The notes below the pieces were generated by a model. It had not been told where the DNA came from and did no database searches. It saw only the letters and a program-made list of their open reading frames with translations. From Watersipora subatra (taxonomy: Eukaryota > Bryozoa > Gymnolaemata > Cheilostomatida > Watersiporidae), in NCBI RefSeq assembly GCF_963576615.1, contig NC_088708.1, positions 57,771,196 to 57,835,195 on the forward strand: DNA of 64,000 nt. Direction: 5' to 3'. Positions 46,201-59,615 of this stretch are shown here, piece by piece. The position numbers were made by a program, and so were the translations under genes. Each line of letters starts with the position of its first letter. The stretch's first letter is position 1.

Positions 46201-49189
46201 CCACAACTTAGACAAGATGAAAAAATCATAATCTAGCTAACAAAGAAATCAGATGTCATATCAAATAATTCTACCAACAGCAAGCTACTGTAGATAGTAA
46301 AGTATCTCAAATTACAGTAAAATTATTCATGTAGACAGCAGAGCGATCAGCATTGTTGCGTCATATTCAGTATATCACTTGCGCTGTTTATTAAATATAC
46401 CTAAGAAAGAGCACCATCGACTATCTAGATACGTACGTGTTGTTCATTATTCAGCTGAAACCCTACTATTTACTGCTATACAGCCAGTCTTATTTCTAGC
46501 CAAGGATAATTATCTTTAAAAATACCGTAAATATAGTATTCAATATCTAAGCAATTCAAGTACAGCAATGTTGTTATAAGCTATTCATCTCGTGAGGCCT
46601 CAATGCTGTGAAACAGCAGAAACACAGACAACAGATACCAATCGGAATTATTATTTAGCCAAGTGCTGTGAGATGCCTAATAATATTACTCACGCGGATA
46701 ATGTTGAATAAATGGATCTCTTTTTCCCCAAGTTTTTTGTGTTTGTTGTTACCTTGAAAACCCATCAGCATCAATCGAACTTTATTCGAATCATCGTCAA
46801 GCTTGTTGTTAATCTATAAAGGATTAAATCCTAATATTTGTAAATGAATGAATATTTGTTATTCTCTGAGATATATTTTTAATAATTGTTATTTTTAGCC
46901 TGTAAGGGATTACTTATTATTTGGTAACTTATGAAGAGCTACATGTAGCTGCTATAATTGATATACATTTTAGTTGTTAAATGTTCTATAATCTGGAAGT
47001 ATTGAATATAACAGTATGTTCAATGTCAATTATGGTCTATAAATAGGTATTTTAGAGGTTAATATTCTATGAACTGATGGTCTATAAATAGGTATTCTAG
47101 AGTTGATTATTCTATGAATTGATGGTTTATAAATAGGTATTCTTATTAAAAGACTATAATACGTGAAACCATTCCTACATCCAACAGCTTTGGTGTTAAA
47201 TAGAAATGCAGCAATAACAGATGTTGTAAGCATGAACAACTGAGCTACCACTGCTCACAGCAGCTTTGCCAGTTACTGAGATGTGTGAAATCTGCGACCA
47301 ATAGGGGAGGTTCAGCAATTGAAGAGACAATCTATTCACAATTGAGGCAGCAAAGGATTGTCTACCATTATGGCTGTCTACCATCTGCCATAGTATGGTT
47401 GCTGTACATAATTAAACTTAGTATGTGTTTATGCCAGTTACATGAAATATGTCAGTGTAAGGAACTCATTAAATGACTTACCACAACTAGGAAATGTTTC
47501 AAGTCATCAATCATAACTCCCACATCATTACTGCAGCGAACATCATTGACAGATGTGATTTTTACTATCTCTCCGACCATCATTTTAAAGTAAAGACTCA
47601 CTGGCAGTCGTTTAGAGAATGCTGAAATGTAACAGCATTGCTTTTGGCTTGGGCAGTTTTGGGACACAGCACAGAATACTCGTTAAACTAAATTGCATTC
47701 ACAAGGCAATCATTCTTCCAGGGCTGTATAAGCTGGACTATATAAGCTGGTGCTCTGTTTATGTTAATCAAGTTTTGTTAAACGATTGTAGTTTATGAGT
47801 TGCTGCACATCGTCATGTTGCTATGCTTTGTCATGCTGTTGTGCATTGTAATGCTGCTGTTGTGCGTAGTAATGTTGCTGTTGTGCGTTGTAATGCTGCT
47901 GTTGTGCGTTGTAATGTTGCTGTTGTGCGTTGTAATGTTGCTGTTGTGCGTTGTAATGTTGCTGTTGTGCGTTGTAATGCTGCTGATGTGCGTTGTAATG
48001 CTGCTGTTGTGCGTTGTAATGCTGCTGTTGTGCGTTGTAATGCTGCTGTTGTGCGTTGTAATGTTGCTGTTGTGCGTTGTAATGTTGCTGTTGTGCGCTG
48101 TAATGCTGCTGATGTGCGTTGTAACAGTGTTGCGTGTCGTTATGCTACTATATGTTGTTATGCTGTTGTGTTGTCATAATTTGAGTGTTATGATAATGTG
48201 GTTATGTCATGCTATTTTTTATTATGGAGTCGAGACACTTCTAATCGTGTAAAGCCGAACTTTAGTGAAGTAAAACAGAACTGAGCAATACAGTCTAAAG
48301 ATTTTGTTAGTGAAATAATCTTAAGAAATATTCTACCATCAAGTAAACAAGTTATTATCACCTTAAAACTCATAAAAAAGGTTAATGTTATGCCAAAAGT
48401 CAAACTTCTTTTAATTTTTTGAGACAAATATATATATATTCAGTTGGAAGGTGATGCCCTACATGTACTGCTTAACAGTAAAATGATCAAATAAAAAGGT
48501 ATATTTATCAACACGATCAAAACCTGGTGCATAATAGAAACGTAGTACGATCGTGAGGAATTGTGCGACGATCCATTATTGTGAGATGACAAAACCTTAA
48601 GAACATTGTCGAAACCTAGAAATTGAGTCATATTTAGCATAGTGATGAGCTACATTTACCTATATCATATGACAAGGAGCGGGTGTGCATAAGGTATATA
48701 TAGCAAATATATCTAACAAATATGTTAGATAATTGGAAATTCACGAATTAAAAATCAAATTCCTTGTCACCATCCAAAACTATTTTATATGCCCAATAAA
48801 ATTATATAATGAGAGTTTTTACCTTTGGATCCATCTTGTACCTTAAGAGCTTTACAACGCTTGATGTGCATGGCAAGAACTCCTGTCTGCAATATATTGC
48901 ACTGGCGACTGTTTGTATACAAAATATTACATCAAAATTTAATGTTTTCATGCAGTTTTAATGTTTGTTTCTGAAAACAGCAACTTAAAATCATAGGCTA
49001 TATTTATGATACTATTGCAACATTTTTACATTTGATTCTAAACGCCTATGCTATTGCTGAGAATGGCTGACTGGTATTTACCGGCATGACATCTCTAGCA
49101 GGTACTTTGTCTGCACTCTTCGCATTCCCAGCATCGTAGGTTGTAGAACCTGATTTCTGGACATTGGTTGAACTTCCCTTGTCAGTCAT
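37206..49189 (-). CDS. C2CD6: C2-domain protein, C2CD6 (ALS2CR11)-like, complete ten-exon gene
   Basis: Exons, 5' to 3': 49082-49189, 48823-48886, 47482-47621, 44889-45002, 44481-44572, 41629-41799, 40097-40214, 37897-38027, 37450-37481, 37206-37264. Borders are GT-AG and phases close to 342 residues. The start MTDKGSSTNVQKSG has an in-frame TGA seven codons upstream. After a disordered N-terminus of 36 residues, a C2 domain runs from TGVLAMHIKRCKALKV to about residue 145 (HFLVVNLFIVETLEL, MGEVDVEMAFSYG). Calcium-ligand aspartates are not evident. The phrases FSYGCFGYGYSSQL, AEPPFDR and VPHPPFI match, from memory, the segment after the C2 domain in C2CD6. In mice C2CD6 is a component of the sperm CatSper channel complex; that role here is inference. 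The C-terminus is lysine-rich (TEDHLSPSKKL). Long vertebrate C-terminal extensions are absent. Introns carry several minisatellites. Confidence 0.8.
38095..39400. repeat. 30-bp minisatellite, about 43 units
   Basis: The unit is CTCATGGCTAACAGTGGTGA followed by CCATCTCTCT, with many point variants (AACATTGGTGAT, AACTGTAGTGAC, AACCGTAGTGAT). Variant strings recur in the same order about 480 bp apart, so multi-unit blocks were copied. Both strands stay open as 10-residue repeats (MANSGDHLSL on plus). It lies in the C2 gene intron between exons 7 and 8, about 70 bp from exon 8. Confidence 0.93.
40392..40756 (-). mobile_element. Non-autonomous Helitron-like element, copy 2
   Basis: On the minus strand it begins TCTACGTATATACATCTCAG after an A and ends CATTCAGCTAG before a T. 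ACTACCCCAGCAACG lies near the 3' end. The termini match copy 1, in opposite orientation, with no target duplication. It lies in a C2 gene intron. Confidence 0.75.
41883..42228 (+). mobile_element. Non-autonomous Helitron-like element, copy 3
   Basis: It starts TCTATATATATATATTTC after an A and ends CACAGTTAG before a T. The 3' hairpin is well preserved (CCCGAGCGACGCCGGG). A segment of about 80 bp (TTTTCCATT, GCAATG, GGTAGGCAACTCTCATC) is duplicated in tandem at about 42032-42180. It lies in a C2 gene intron. Confidence 0.75.
42626..44003. mobile_element. Long-inverted-repeat element carrying a satellite
   Basis: About 180 bp at the left (42626-42800) matches the reverse complement of about 43790-44003, with phrases such as GTTACTG, ATTGGTACAAA, TCTTTGTCTGA and GATAATAC. 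Divergence between the arms is noticeable. The interior holds a near-identical 28-bp array. I could not define a target duplication and see no coding region. It may be a foldback-type element. Confidence 0.65.
43206..43686. repeat. 28-bp satellite, about 17 near-identical units
   Basis: The unit is CACAAGTCTACTAACAAGGG followed by CACACAAC, repeated with no difference that I can see. Such uniformity contrasts with the diverged arrays elsewhere and implies very recent amplification or assembly collapse/expansion. It lies in the centre of the long-inverted-repeat element. Confidence 0.95.
44839..44886. repeat. 16-bp triplication beside a splice donor
   Basis: Three copies of ACTTGACATAGAGATC lie immediately next to the 3' border of C2 gene exon 4 (minus strand). 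Read on the minus strand, each unit begins with the donor-like GTGATCTC and repeats the start of the intron. Confidence 0.92.
45621..45680. repeat. 20-bp triplication
   Basis: Three identical copies of TTTGACCCTTAAACCTGCAC in the C2 gene intron between exons 3 and 4. Confidence 0.95.
47033..47143. repeat. 45-bp tandem repeat, about 2.4 units
   Basis: Units start GGTCTATAAATAGGTATT and contain ATTCTATGAA. Point differences separate them. They lie in the C2 gene intron. Confidence 0.9.
47840..48125. repeat. 18-bp minisatellite, about 16 units
   Basis: The unit is GTAATGCTGCTGTTGTGC with GTT variants (GTAATGTTGCTG). The plus strand stays open as a 6-residue cysteine/valine/leucine repeat. It lies in a C2 gene intron. 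No coding role is supported. Confidence 0.93.
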
Positions 49190-51950
49190 AGCAAGTCCTT
49201 GTGCACCTCAACTGTTCTTTTACTTTGTGCCGCTACGCTCGACGTAGCACACCACGCAACGCGATGTACAGCTTCAACTAAGCCAGTTTGATGCGAGAGT
49301 AACTCACATCCCATGGCAATTAGTATATGCCTACAAAGAGTGTTAAGCTGGATAACAAGCATTCTAGCCAACAGTCTGATAATGAACCCACATTCACATA
49401 TTTTTTACTTACCTTCAAGCCAGATACTGTCTGAACCAAACTCCATCAAATTAATGCTGTCAAGAATTTGGTTTGAGATTTTACTTCTGAGAAAATAAAA
49501 TAGCATCAATAAGAAAGATATAACTATTTTAAGCACTGACAGTCCAGGAGATGGAAAGCTTTTGCTCTCATTCCACAATGTCTAGGAGAACAATATGCAC
49601 TAGTTTCTCTTATTTTGCAAGGTTTACGTTTCTGACCAACTCACGAATTAGGAATTTCCGCGAAATATATGCTAGAATCTTTTTACGTGTGAGTCATAAT
49701 TTTAACACTTGAGAACACTTAACCGCTTGCTAAACTGTTGCAATTTCTATATAAGTACAAGTATATATTCTTTACAAGTACATGTCCTTTTACAAGCGGC
49801 ATACTTGTATAGTATATTATATAGACACTGAAATCTGTGAGAGATTAACAAGAACTGAACGGCAAAGCATCACGGGGAGACAATCAAAAAGGCAAAGTTG
49901 ATGCTGAATATTCTTGTGCCAATCAATGCCAGGTTAGCAAAATGATGGAGAAGACTATTGTCAATTCTCTGCAGGTGAAGGAGGAGAGATGGTCATGTTC
50001 CATTCACTAGTTAAGTGATCTCGCGCTGTTCTTGAAAGATTTTATTTTTATTGCTGACATCAACCGGATCATCAATGGGCTACCTTCATATTGATACATC
50101 GTGTGCTCCTATTCATCCTCTAAAGATGAGACTGTGTATCGCTATCTATATCCACATGAAAGCCATCAACAACCTATGATACAGCGAAGCCCTATAGTTT
50201 AAGCCTAAAAGAGAGATTACTGTACATGGCAGTAGCAAACTTACCATAAACGCATGAACCACGAAACACAAGTTTAAGTTGTTTGATAGTTTTTGTCAAC
50301 AGCGGCCATAAGGGAACTGTCTAAAAATCTTGACCTAACTCACCTCTTACCGTCAGGCACTCGTACAGGGTACTTCAATTTGATAGAACACTGTCAAAAT
50401 ACTAGCATTATTCATTCTAACTTCATTGTCTGGTTCTCTGATCACTTGTTCTGCACCCCTCCCCGCTACCCTTGAGGTTTGCCATCTTTCTTTCATGGTC
50501 TACTACTCGCGCGTTATTTTTTCGACACGAACAATATCAAAAATTAAGACAGTACATTGACAGAATGGCGGTTAATCAACTGCTAGTAGAAAAATCTCGC
50601 CTCTCTTGCACTACGCATACAGTTACACACAAGCATACACTGTTTGGATCGAAATAATCTCCCCATATCCTAGTATCTCAATAGTTGCTTTAGCAAGAGC
50701 GGACCACCACTCATATCTTATCCCTGTGTAAGCAGAGACTTTAGGTAGTGCATTACATGATGATATTGCATCTGTCAGCAATCAGTAAATAACTACAATA
50801 CAGATTTATTAACTCAAACCTGCATGATAATAGCAGAAAGAGTAAGTATTACGAAAGCATTGGTCGCACTGTTGTGAAAATAGACTACATAAAATCAACA
50901 TGATTGACTGAACCATATACTGTCATGTACATCTGACTCAATGACACAATGTGTTGGCAGTTTCATTGTAATGTCAGACAAATAACCAGTCTTTGCCATC
51001 ATCTGTATAGCGAACATATTAGTTTAAAAGATGATAGTAGCCATATAACCCTTACCAGCGTAAGTTGTATTGAAAAACTAGTAACACTGACACATATAGC
51101 CAGGCAGAACTTAAAAACACGCCCAACTAGTCATGCTTAAATCTTTATGCTAACCTGTGCTTGTGAAGAAACAGGTTGCATAGATTGAAGCATCACTGTA
51201 GACTTGGCACACACAAATAAGTGTCAGAAACATAAAAGGTCTAGAAAGAATTTTTGCAACATAATTATTTAGTTTGGCATCATTGTATAAAGTCCCATCA
51301 GCAACTATTTTTCATAATTTCTGTAGTACAAAAATGCTGTGGTTAAGGCCCGTGCACACTCGCTCAAAGCAATGTTTAGCTGTGCGATGGACTGCAACGA
51401 TTTGCTGCTATAGCGCCATTTTGTGATAAGCGCCCAATGTAATCATGGCTAGCGACAATGTGATGAACTTTAAATGTGTTGAACTTTAGCATTGATGAAC
51501 GCAACTGTTAGCATCTCGATTAGCTGTTTGTTGACAGCATCGGAGCCAATTTGAACAGTTGTGAAGACCAATGCCATTTGGCAAGCATGGCGAAGAACTA
51601 CGCTGGTGAAAAATTAATCAAAAATAACCAGAGGTCTTCGATATCAGGAATGTAATTTCGTAATTTCTATTGGTTAGCGGTCACAGACTGCTCATGTTTA
51701 CACTTGTCATTGGTGACGACAAAAAACAGCTGATCGTTGCGGTCCATCGCATAGCTAAACGTTGATTTGCGATAGTGTGCACTGACCTTTAGACCGATAT
51801 GTATAGATATAGAATATAGGTATAGAATAATTAGGTATACCAAGGTAAATCTGTCCCAGCACCCTTTTTTGACACGCTAGGGTGGGCCGTAGTTGACAAG
51901 GCGTTTATAGGTGAGGATTGACTTAATAAGTACACATAACATGTTTACGG
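49190..51950. other. Intergenic region between two minus-strand genes
   Basis: It holds the promoter of the C2 gene at its left end and the 3' UTR of the coiled-coil gene at its right end. A MITE lies at 51346-51788. Short frames (49186-49371, 50293-50475, 50472-50657) show no family resemblance. Confidence 0.5.
51346..51788. mobile_element. 443-bp MITE with TTA duplication (PIF/Harbinger-like)
   Basis: The left end AGGCCCGTGCACACT and the right end AGTGTGCACTGACCT are inverted partners. Similarity extends about 60 bp inwards (GTTTAGCT, TGCGATGGAC, GCAACGAT). The flanks are TTA at 51343-51345 and 51789-51791. No coding capacity. Confidence 0.85.
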
Positions 51951-54900
51951 CTAATCTGTGTGGTCTCTGCTGATATGATTTGTTATATACTCCAAATCTC
52001 CACTCTGCGTGCAGCCCTCGAACACGCATTTGATGAGCCCTGCTGGATGAATCTCATTTGGTCCCTAATAAAACAGAGAGACAGAAACTGCTGACTATGA
52101 GTTTGATAGTAAAAATACAAGCTATCTTTCTCCGCTACAGTCAAATCTCTACATAATAAGTTGATTCTTTCTAAGATATATATACACTACATATATATAT
52201 ACATATATATTACATATGCATATAATATATATATTAAATATATATATATTACATATATGCAGGGTGACAGTACATTGAACCCTTAAAATGTATTAATAAC
52301 TAAGTAATGTATTAATAACTAATTAATACTAATGATTAGTAACAAAAACTCATTTTTAGTCATCTCTTACTTCTTTTATATTTTAGCTCTTACTTCTAGT
52401 AATAGAGCACTAAGCTAGAGAAGCGTGACATTACTATATATATTACATATATACATATATATAAACCGCTGCATGTTGAAGCAAGTGCTCTCATAAGAAC
52501 ACACTGTAATTCATTTAATCGGTTCACCGCTTCAAAACTTCAGATAATTTTTCATAAATACCCGTAGCAATAGATAAACTAAAACAAACTATAAAGCTAT
52601 ATAAAAATATGCAAAAGACTTATCACAAACAACCAAATTATAAGCAAAAACTGAAAATTGACTAGAAAAGGCTTTTGTTGTTCCTTAACTTTTGAGCCGT
52701 GTGAATGGAAGTATAGGCTTGGAGGTACAAGTGGTAATAGAGATATGCAGTACAACACACTTTAACTTGGTGTTGTACGCATTGCAATGCGCTGCTTTTA
52801 CGCGTTGCATTTGTGCTAAATGCAATGCGTAAAGGTATTGCTCTGCCAAGAAATTGTTTGGAAGCTAATATCGGCAAGTTCAGCAGTGCAAAAAAAAAGT
52901 TGAGGCCAGAAAATACTGTGGAAGGTATTGGACAACTAGAAGATGTTCGTTCCAGCAAAAGCAACAATCAGAACGCAGCTATCTGAGCAAACAATGCAAA
53001 TATGTGTGTTTATGTCACTTGTTCATGAACATACATTTATAGCATTTGATAGAGTATCATTATATAACTTACAAAATTTGCAGATTTATAGCATATTATT
53101 TTATAGCATCATTGCATTAATCTGATCCTACAATTTATCGACCTTGTGACTCCTATCCTATTGCACATAAAAAGCTAGTTTTGGCTGCAAACTGTAGCAA
53201 ACATATCAGTTAGTGCAATGAGCTTTTATACAACACTGTTAAATATAGATATAAAATCAAAATATGTCTACAAATTTGGAATGAAATAAAAATTGAAAGC
53301 TTGAACAAATTGCAAAGCAGGACACAAGATATAATATCTTCACAACTTAATTGCAAGCAATAGATATTAACTGGTAGAGATATTTCTCAGTTTCTCGATG
53401 CATATTTATTAAGAGATCTTTGACAAGTTGGAGGTAAGTTGGCAGATTTACTGCATCAGAATGGTTTATTACTGCTCCACCAAAAAAAAGGGCAAGATAC
53501 AGAAGACATTCACTTCGCCGTAAAAGGGCTAAATTTAACTTCCAAAAATTCGACAAGCCATTTGAAATGTACATTTTAAAATTTAAATTAATTTTGCTAG
53601 AATAATCTAAAGTTATTCCATATTTTTCGCTTTTAGTTTTAATTTTTAGGTGAGACGTTTGCCTACCAAATATCTAACCATTTTGCTACTTTTAAACAAA
53701 ATGGGCCAGTTAGGCTATTATACTCTGCACTACATTGTTTGTATGAGTGAGAGGTGAGAGGCGAGAGCTCTGCCATTGTATTCACATACGTGTAGGTAAG
53801 GATTTCGTCACTTTCCTCGAGCAACTAAAAATTTGGCACTTGGATTAGCAAATAAGAGATCTGTAATCACAAAAACCAACCATCAATTTGGTCAATTGAA
53901 GATTAGTCTAGCACTTACCGGTTCGATTTGAGCAGGCTCCTCCACTATGGGTTTTATATCGCGATCATGGTAGACACCCTCTGCAACAAATACTATTTGT
54001 ATAGATGCTGGCGTGCTGTAAAGGCGGGCGTCTATAGCAATACCTACATTAGCTGCTAAAATACAGTTGAACATGCATCTAAGCGTTCACCAGTAGTGAA
54101 ACCTTAAAATCAACCACAACAACATGGATCTTTTGGTCACGGATTGCGCAGTATCATATTGAGGAGTCTTGAGAGTAACTTGAGAATGTTTTGAAAATTT
54201 ACTGATATTGACTAAAGCCCTGAAATGTCAAGTTATTGCTGAGATGCCATTTGACTAACAAACATTTCACACTGAATCGACTAGCTCAGCATTTCGTCGA
54301 TTCTATACTAGCTAATGACACGCCGAACGTAAATAACCCAAAATTGTAGAGCGTCTGGCTAAAACTAGCGGCAAACAACCGACCCGTATTGGCTAAATAA
54401 ACGATCGGTGTAGTTTGATGAATTAAAACAAATACGGTCAATACTATTTAGACTGCAATGAATGGATCTCGCAAGCAATTCTGCACCTCCTATTGGTCGC
54501 TAATAAATAACTGTCGATACTTGGGAATAGCGGCAATTTGATCATGCTTTTGCGCTTGCAGTAGCATGATCTTTCCAACATTTTAAAAAGTGGAGTTTTT
54601 TTTCAAAAATGCCAGAAATTGCTATCAAATGAATGCACTTCAAGGACATCAACTTACATGAGGTTTATCTACATAGCTGCTAAAAAAGTGTATAAAATGG
54701 AACAGCCTAGTTCTCATGCATCTAAGCCTTTACAAGTGGTATACAGTGTCCCATGAAATATATAAAAGTCACAAACGATCACAGTCTGAAGCCAAGATAG
54801 TAGTGCAGAGAATCCATTAGATTGATTTCTACAGTGAAGTGTTTCTTAAAAATCGTATGAATAAAGAGAATATGTGGACCATTTGTTTAGGGTGAAAATT

Positions 54901-57900
54901 ATGTGCTCACCTTGGTTAGAAACAGGTTTTCATGACATGATGAGGCAGACAAATGAGACGGCCAAATAACAGCTAATAAGGCAGTTACTTTTGTTATTTG
55001 TTAAGACATGTGGTTTATGTTGTCGACCAATGGCTGATTATGTATATTAATAAATAACACTTTGGCATCGCATGTTTGTGTGTGTGTCTGCCACTCCGCG
55101 TAAACGCTATGCATTTCTACATTTTTGAGTGACTTTAATCAAACTTCACATGCATATGCTCCGTGCCTGCCAAATATTTAGTTTTAAAACTGCATCTGGT
55201 TCCTGAAAACTAGACTCTTAAACATCCACCTGTGAGCTACCCCATTAAAAATAGAAGAAATGTCGGGTTTGCTGCTAGTTCAAATATTTTACATACTCAG
55301 ATCAGAAAGTCTTATCCACAGTAGAGGTAGATCTAAAACGTTCACTTATATATGAAGATAAATAGGTGGCTCTTTGTAGAGAAGTCGTCTATTGCACATT
55401 CATCCGTAATGTGGTTTACAGTGTATCATGACGACTTTGAAGCATTTTGATGAACGATGAGAATACTCTTCAAAAACACCATATGATGTAATAGCAGCCA
55501 TTATTATGGTGTATCAAAATCTGCTAGCTAATTCCAAAAACTTTCTTGTCTTTTTTTTTAAAGCTTTAAGAGCGACACTATTGAAATAATTAATAACTGT
55601 ACACAGCTAATAGTAGTTCATCATTTAACTTGGTCTCATACTTTGATGTAACTGAAAACCTAATTTAATAAAAATGCTGCAACTGACGGCAAGTCGGCCG
55701 ATGTCGCTATGGAGTGGTCAAAGGAGTGGTCAAACTATAAACGACGGTTTGCCTGTGAACGGGTTAAATTTATACTTACAAAATTCTGATGAGCTAGTCG
55801 AAAAATATAGCGGCACTCTTTAATTGAACGCCACTTTTAATAAAACGCTACTATGGAAAAAAGGGTTCATAAAACCAGCTCCTTGGTACTCAAATACATG
55901 TTTTACTGTAAATAGAGTGTTCATGTTATTGTTTGACAGGCACAGCTCTGTTTGTATGTGAAGATCACTTCTATGCTGTTGCAAATGGTCCATTGATTGA
56001 AAAAAGTTGCTCTTGCAGGTTAAATGAAGCAATGATGCTCTTAGCCCAGCCTCACTTTATATAAAGCAAGCCACATAAACCTACCATATGTGGCACGAGT
56101 TGTTGCAGCATAGGGATTTTCTGGGCCGCCTCGTCCGTCAGTCACATTGCGAGAATTGAGTTCTCCAATCTCATTGTTCAATTTAATGATCTGACCTTCC
56201 AAGTTGGCCTTTTTCTGTTTCAACTCTGTAATAATCTTATTCTGTTGCTCATTTTTCTTTTCCATGCGAACAACCTGTGTCTCAGCCTTAGTAAGCTTTG
56301 CTTGTAACTCCCTTTGCTACAAAACATTATAAATGGTTTAGTTTGGCCGTAACTTAAGCTACTGAAAAGAAAACTATTGAAATCATTGTGTGAAAATAGA
56401 CAGTATTTTAGGAGCAGCATAATACTTCTAAGATAGCGCAGCATAAAACACCAATCTGTTCAACTCAAATAGGGCACACTGCCATAATTTGAACCAAACT
56501 TTTTGACTAGGCAACCAAACTGTTATTCTTACATGTAAACAGGGCCACCAAGCTGCTTCACTCAGCAAACACTGTAACCAACTACACACTGTAACTAACT
56601 ACACGCTGTAACTAACTACACGCTGTAACTAACTACACGCTGTAACTAACTACACGCTGTAACTAACTACACACTGTAACTAACTACACGCTGTAACTAA
56701 CTACACGCTGTAACTGACCACACGCTGTAATTAACTACACGCTGTAACTAACTACACGCTGTAACTAACTACACGCTGTAACTAACTACACGCTGTAACT
56801 AACTACACGCTGTAACTAACTACACGCTGCAACTAACCACACGCTGTAACTAACTACACGCTGTAACTAACTACACGCTGTAACTAACTACACGCTGCAA
56901 CTAACCACACGTTGTAACTAACTACACGCTGTAACTAACTACACGCTGTAACTAACTACACGCTGTAACTAACTACACGCTGCAACTAACCACACGTTGT
57001 AACTAACTAAACGCTGTAACTAACTACACTCTGTAACTAACTAAACGCTGTAACTAACTACACGCTGCAACTAACTACACGTTGTAACTAACTACACGCT
57101 GTAACTAACTACACGCTGTAACTAACTAAACGCTGTAACTAACTACACTCTGTAACTAACTAAACGCTGTAACTAACTACACCTTGTAACTAACTAAACG
57201 CTGTAACTAACTACACGCTGTAACTAACTACACGCTGCAACTAACCACACGTTGTAACTAACTACACGCTGTAACTAACTACACGCTGTAACTAACTACA
57301 CGCTGTAACTAACTACACGCTGTAACTAACCACACGCTGTAACTAACTACACGCTGTAACTAACTACACGCTGCAACTAACCACACGTTGTAACTAACTA
57401 CACGCTGTAACTAACTACACGCTGTAACTAACTAAACACTGTAACTAACTACACGCTGCAACTAACTACACGCTGTAACTAACTACACGTTGTAACTAAC
57501 TAAACGCTGTAACTAACTACACGCTGCAACTAACTACACGCTGTAACTAACTAAACACTGTAACTAACTACACGCTGCAACTAACTACATGCTGTAACTA
57601 ACTACACGTTGTAACTAACTAAACGCTGTAACAAACTACACGCTGCAACTAACTACACGCTGTAACTAACTACACGCTGTAACTAACTACACGCTGTAAC
57701 TAACTAAACACTGTAACTAACTACACGCTGCAACTAACTACACGCTGTAACTAACTACACGTTGTAACTAACTACACGCTGTAACTAACTACACGCTGCA
57801 ACTAACTACACGCTGTAACTAACTACACGCTGTAACTAACTACACGCTGTAACTAACTAAACACTGTAACTAACTACACGCTGCAACTAACTACACGCTG

Positions 57901-59580
57901 TAACTAACTACACGTTGTAACTAACTACACGCTGTAACTAACTACACGCTGCAACTAACCACACGTTGTAACTAACTAAACGCTGTAACTAACTACACTC
58001 TGTAACTAACTAAACGCTGTAACTAACTACACGCTGCAACTAACTACACGCTGTAACTAACTACACGCTGTAACTAACTACACGCTGTAACTAACTAAAC
58101 GCTGTAACTAACTACACGCTGCAACTAACTACACGCTGTAACTAACTACACGCTGTAACTAACTAAACGCTGTAACTAACTACACTCTGTAACTAACCAC
58201 ACGCTGTAACTAACTACACGCTGCAACTAACCACACGTTGTAACTAACTAAACGCTGTAACTAACTACACTCTGTAACTAACTACACGCTGTAACTAACT
58301 ACACGCTGCAACTAACCACACGTTGTAACTAACTAAACGCTGCAACTAACTACACGCTGTAACTAACTACACGTTGTAACTAACTAAACGCTGTAACTAA
58401 CTACACTCTGTAACTAACCACACGCTGTAACTAACTACACGCTGCAACTAACCACACGTTGTAACTAACTAAACGCTGTAACTAACTACACTCTGTAACT
58501 AACCACACGCTGTAACTAACTACACGCTGCAACTAACCACACGTTGTAACTAACTACACGCTGTAACTAACTACACGCTGTAACTAACTACACTCTGTAA
58601 CTAACTAAACGCTGTAACTAACTAAACACTGTAACTAACAACATGCTGTAACTAACTAGACGCTGTAACTAACTAAACGCTGTAACTAACCACACTCTGT
58701 AACTAACTAGACGCTGTAACTAACTACACGCTGTAACTAACTAAACACTGTAACTAACAACACGCTGTAACTAACTACACGCTGTAACTAACTACACTCT
58801 GTAACTAACTATACGCTGTAAATAACTTTAGACGTTGATAACTGCTCTAGCATAGCCACAACATGTTGTATAAAGAGTACCTATCAATTGCAAATGATGG
58901 AGCTCTTATGATAAATCAATGATTACCTCATCTCTCAGTTTGTCCGACGTAGCTTGTTCGGTTTTGAGCTTGCTTTTTATTTCATCTCTTTTCCGAATAA
59001 GATCTGGCACCTCATCTCCAACATTCCGATTGAACTCCTCGAGCTTCTGTTGCAACTCGTCAATTTTTCGTAAATAGTCCGAGTTCGCCTGCTTGAGCCC
59101 ACGATTTTCTGTCTGTAGGTTAGCCATTACTGAGAGCCTGTTAGCTGACTCTTTGATACTTCTAGAAAAATTGTTAGAGAAACTATAACCATCATACTCA
59201 CTGGTACCAGTTAATAGTAGTAAATGTTAAGGTGTGAATATATTAACAAAGAGTCCAGCTAACTAATGCACCACTCACACAGAGCTCCTGCTTAATTACT
59301 GTACATTATTATTGTGGAGGTCTACCTTTGACATGTACTGTTGATTGCGTAGATCTACTCTATATATCTATCGCGCATGTCTATTTTTATATACCGTATC
59401 TGATCTAGGCATCTATTGTATATATCTACCCTAAGCATCTATTGTATATATATCTACCCTAAACATCTATTGTATATATATCTACCCGAGGCATCTATTG
59501 TACATATATCTACCCTAGGCATCTATTGCATATATATATCTACCCTAGGCATCTATTGCATATATCTACACTAAGCATCT

Positions 59581-59615
<35 letters not shown>

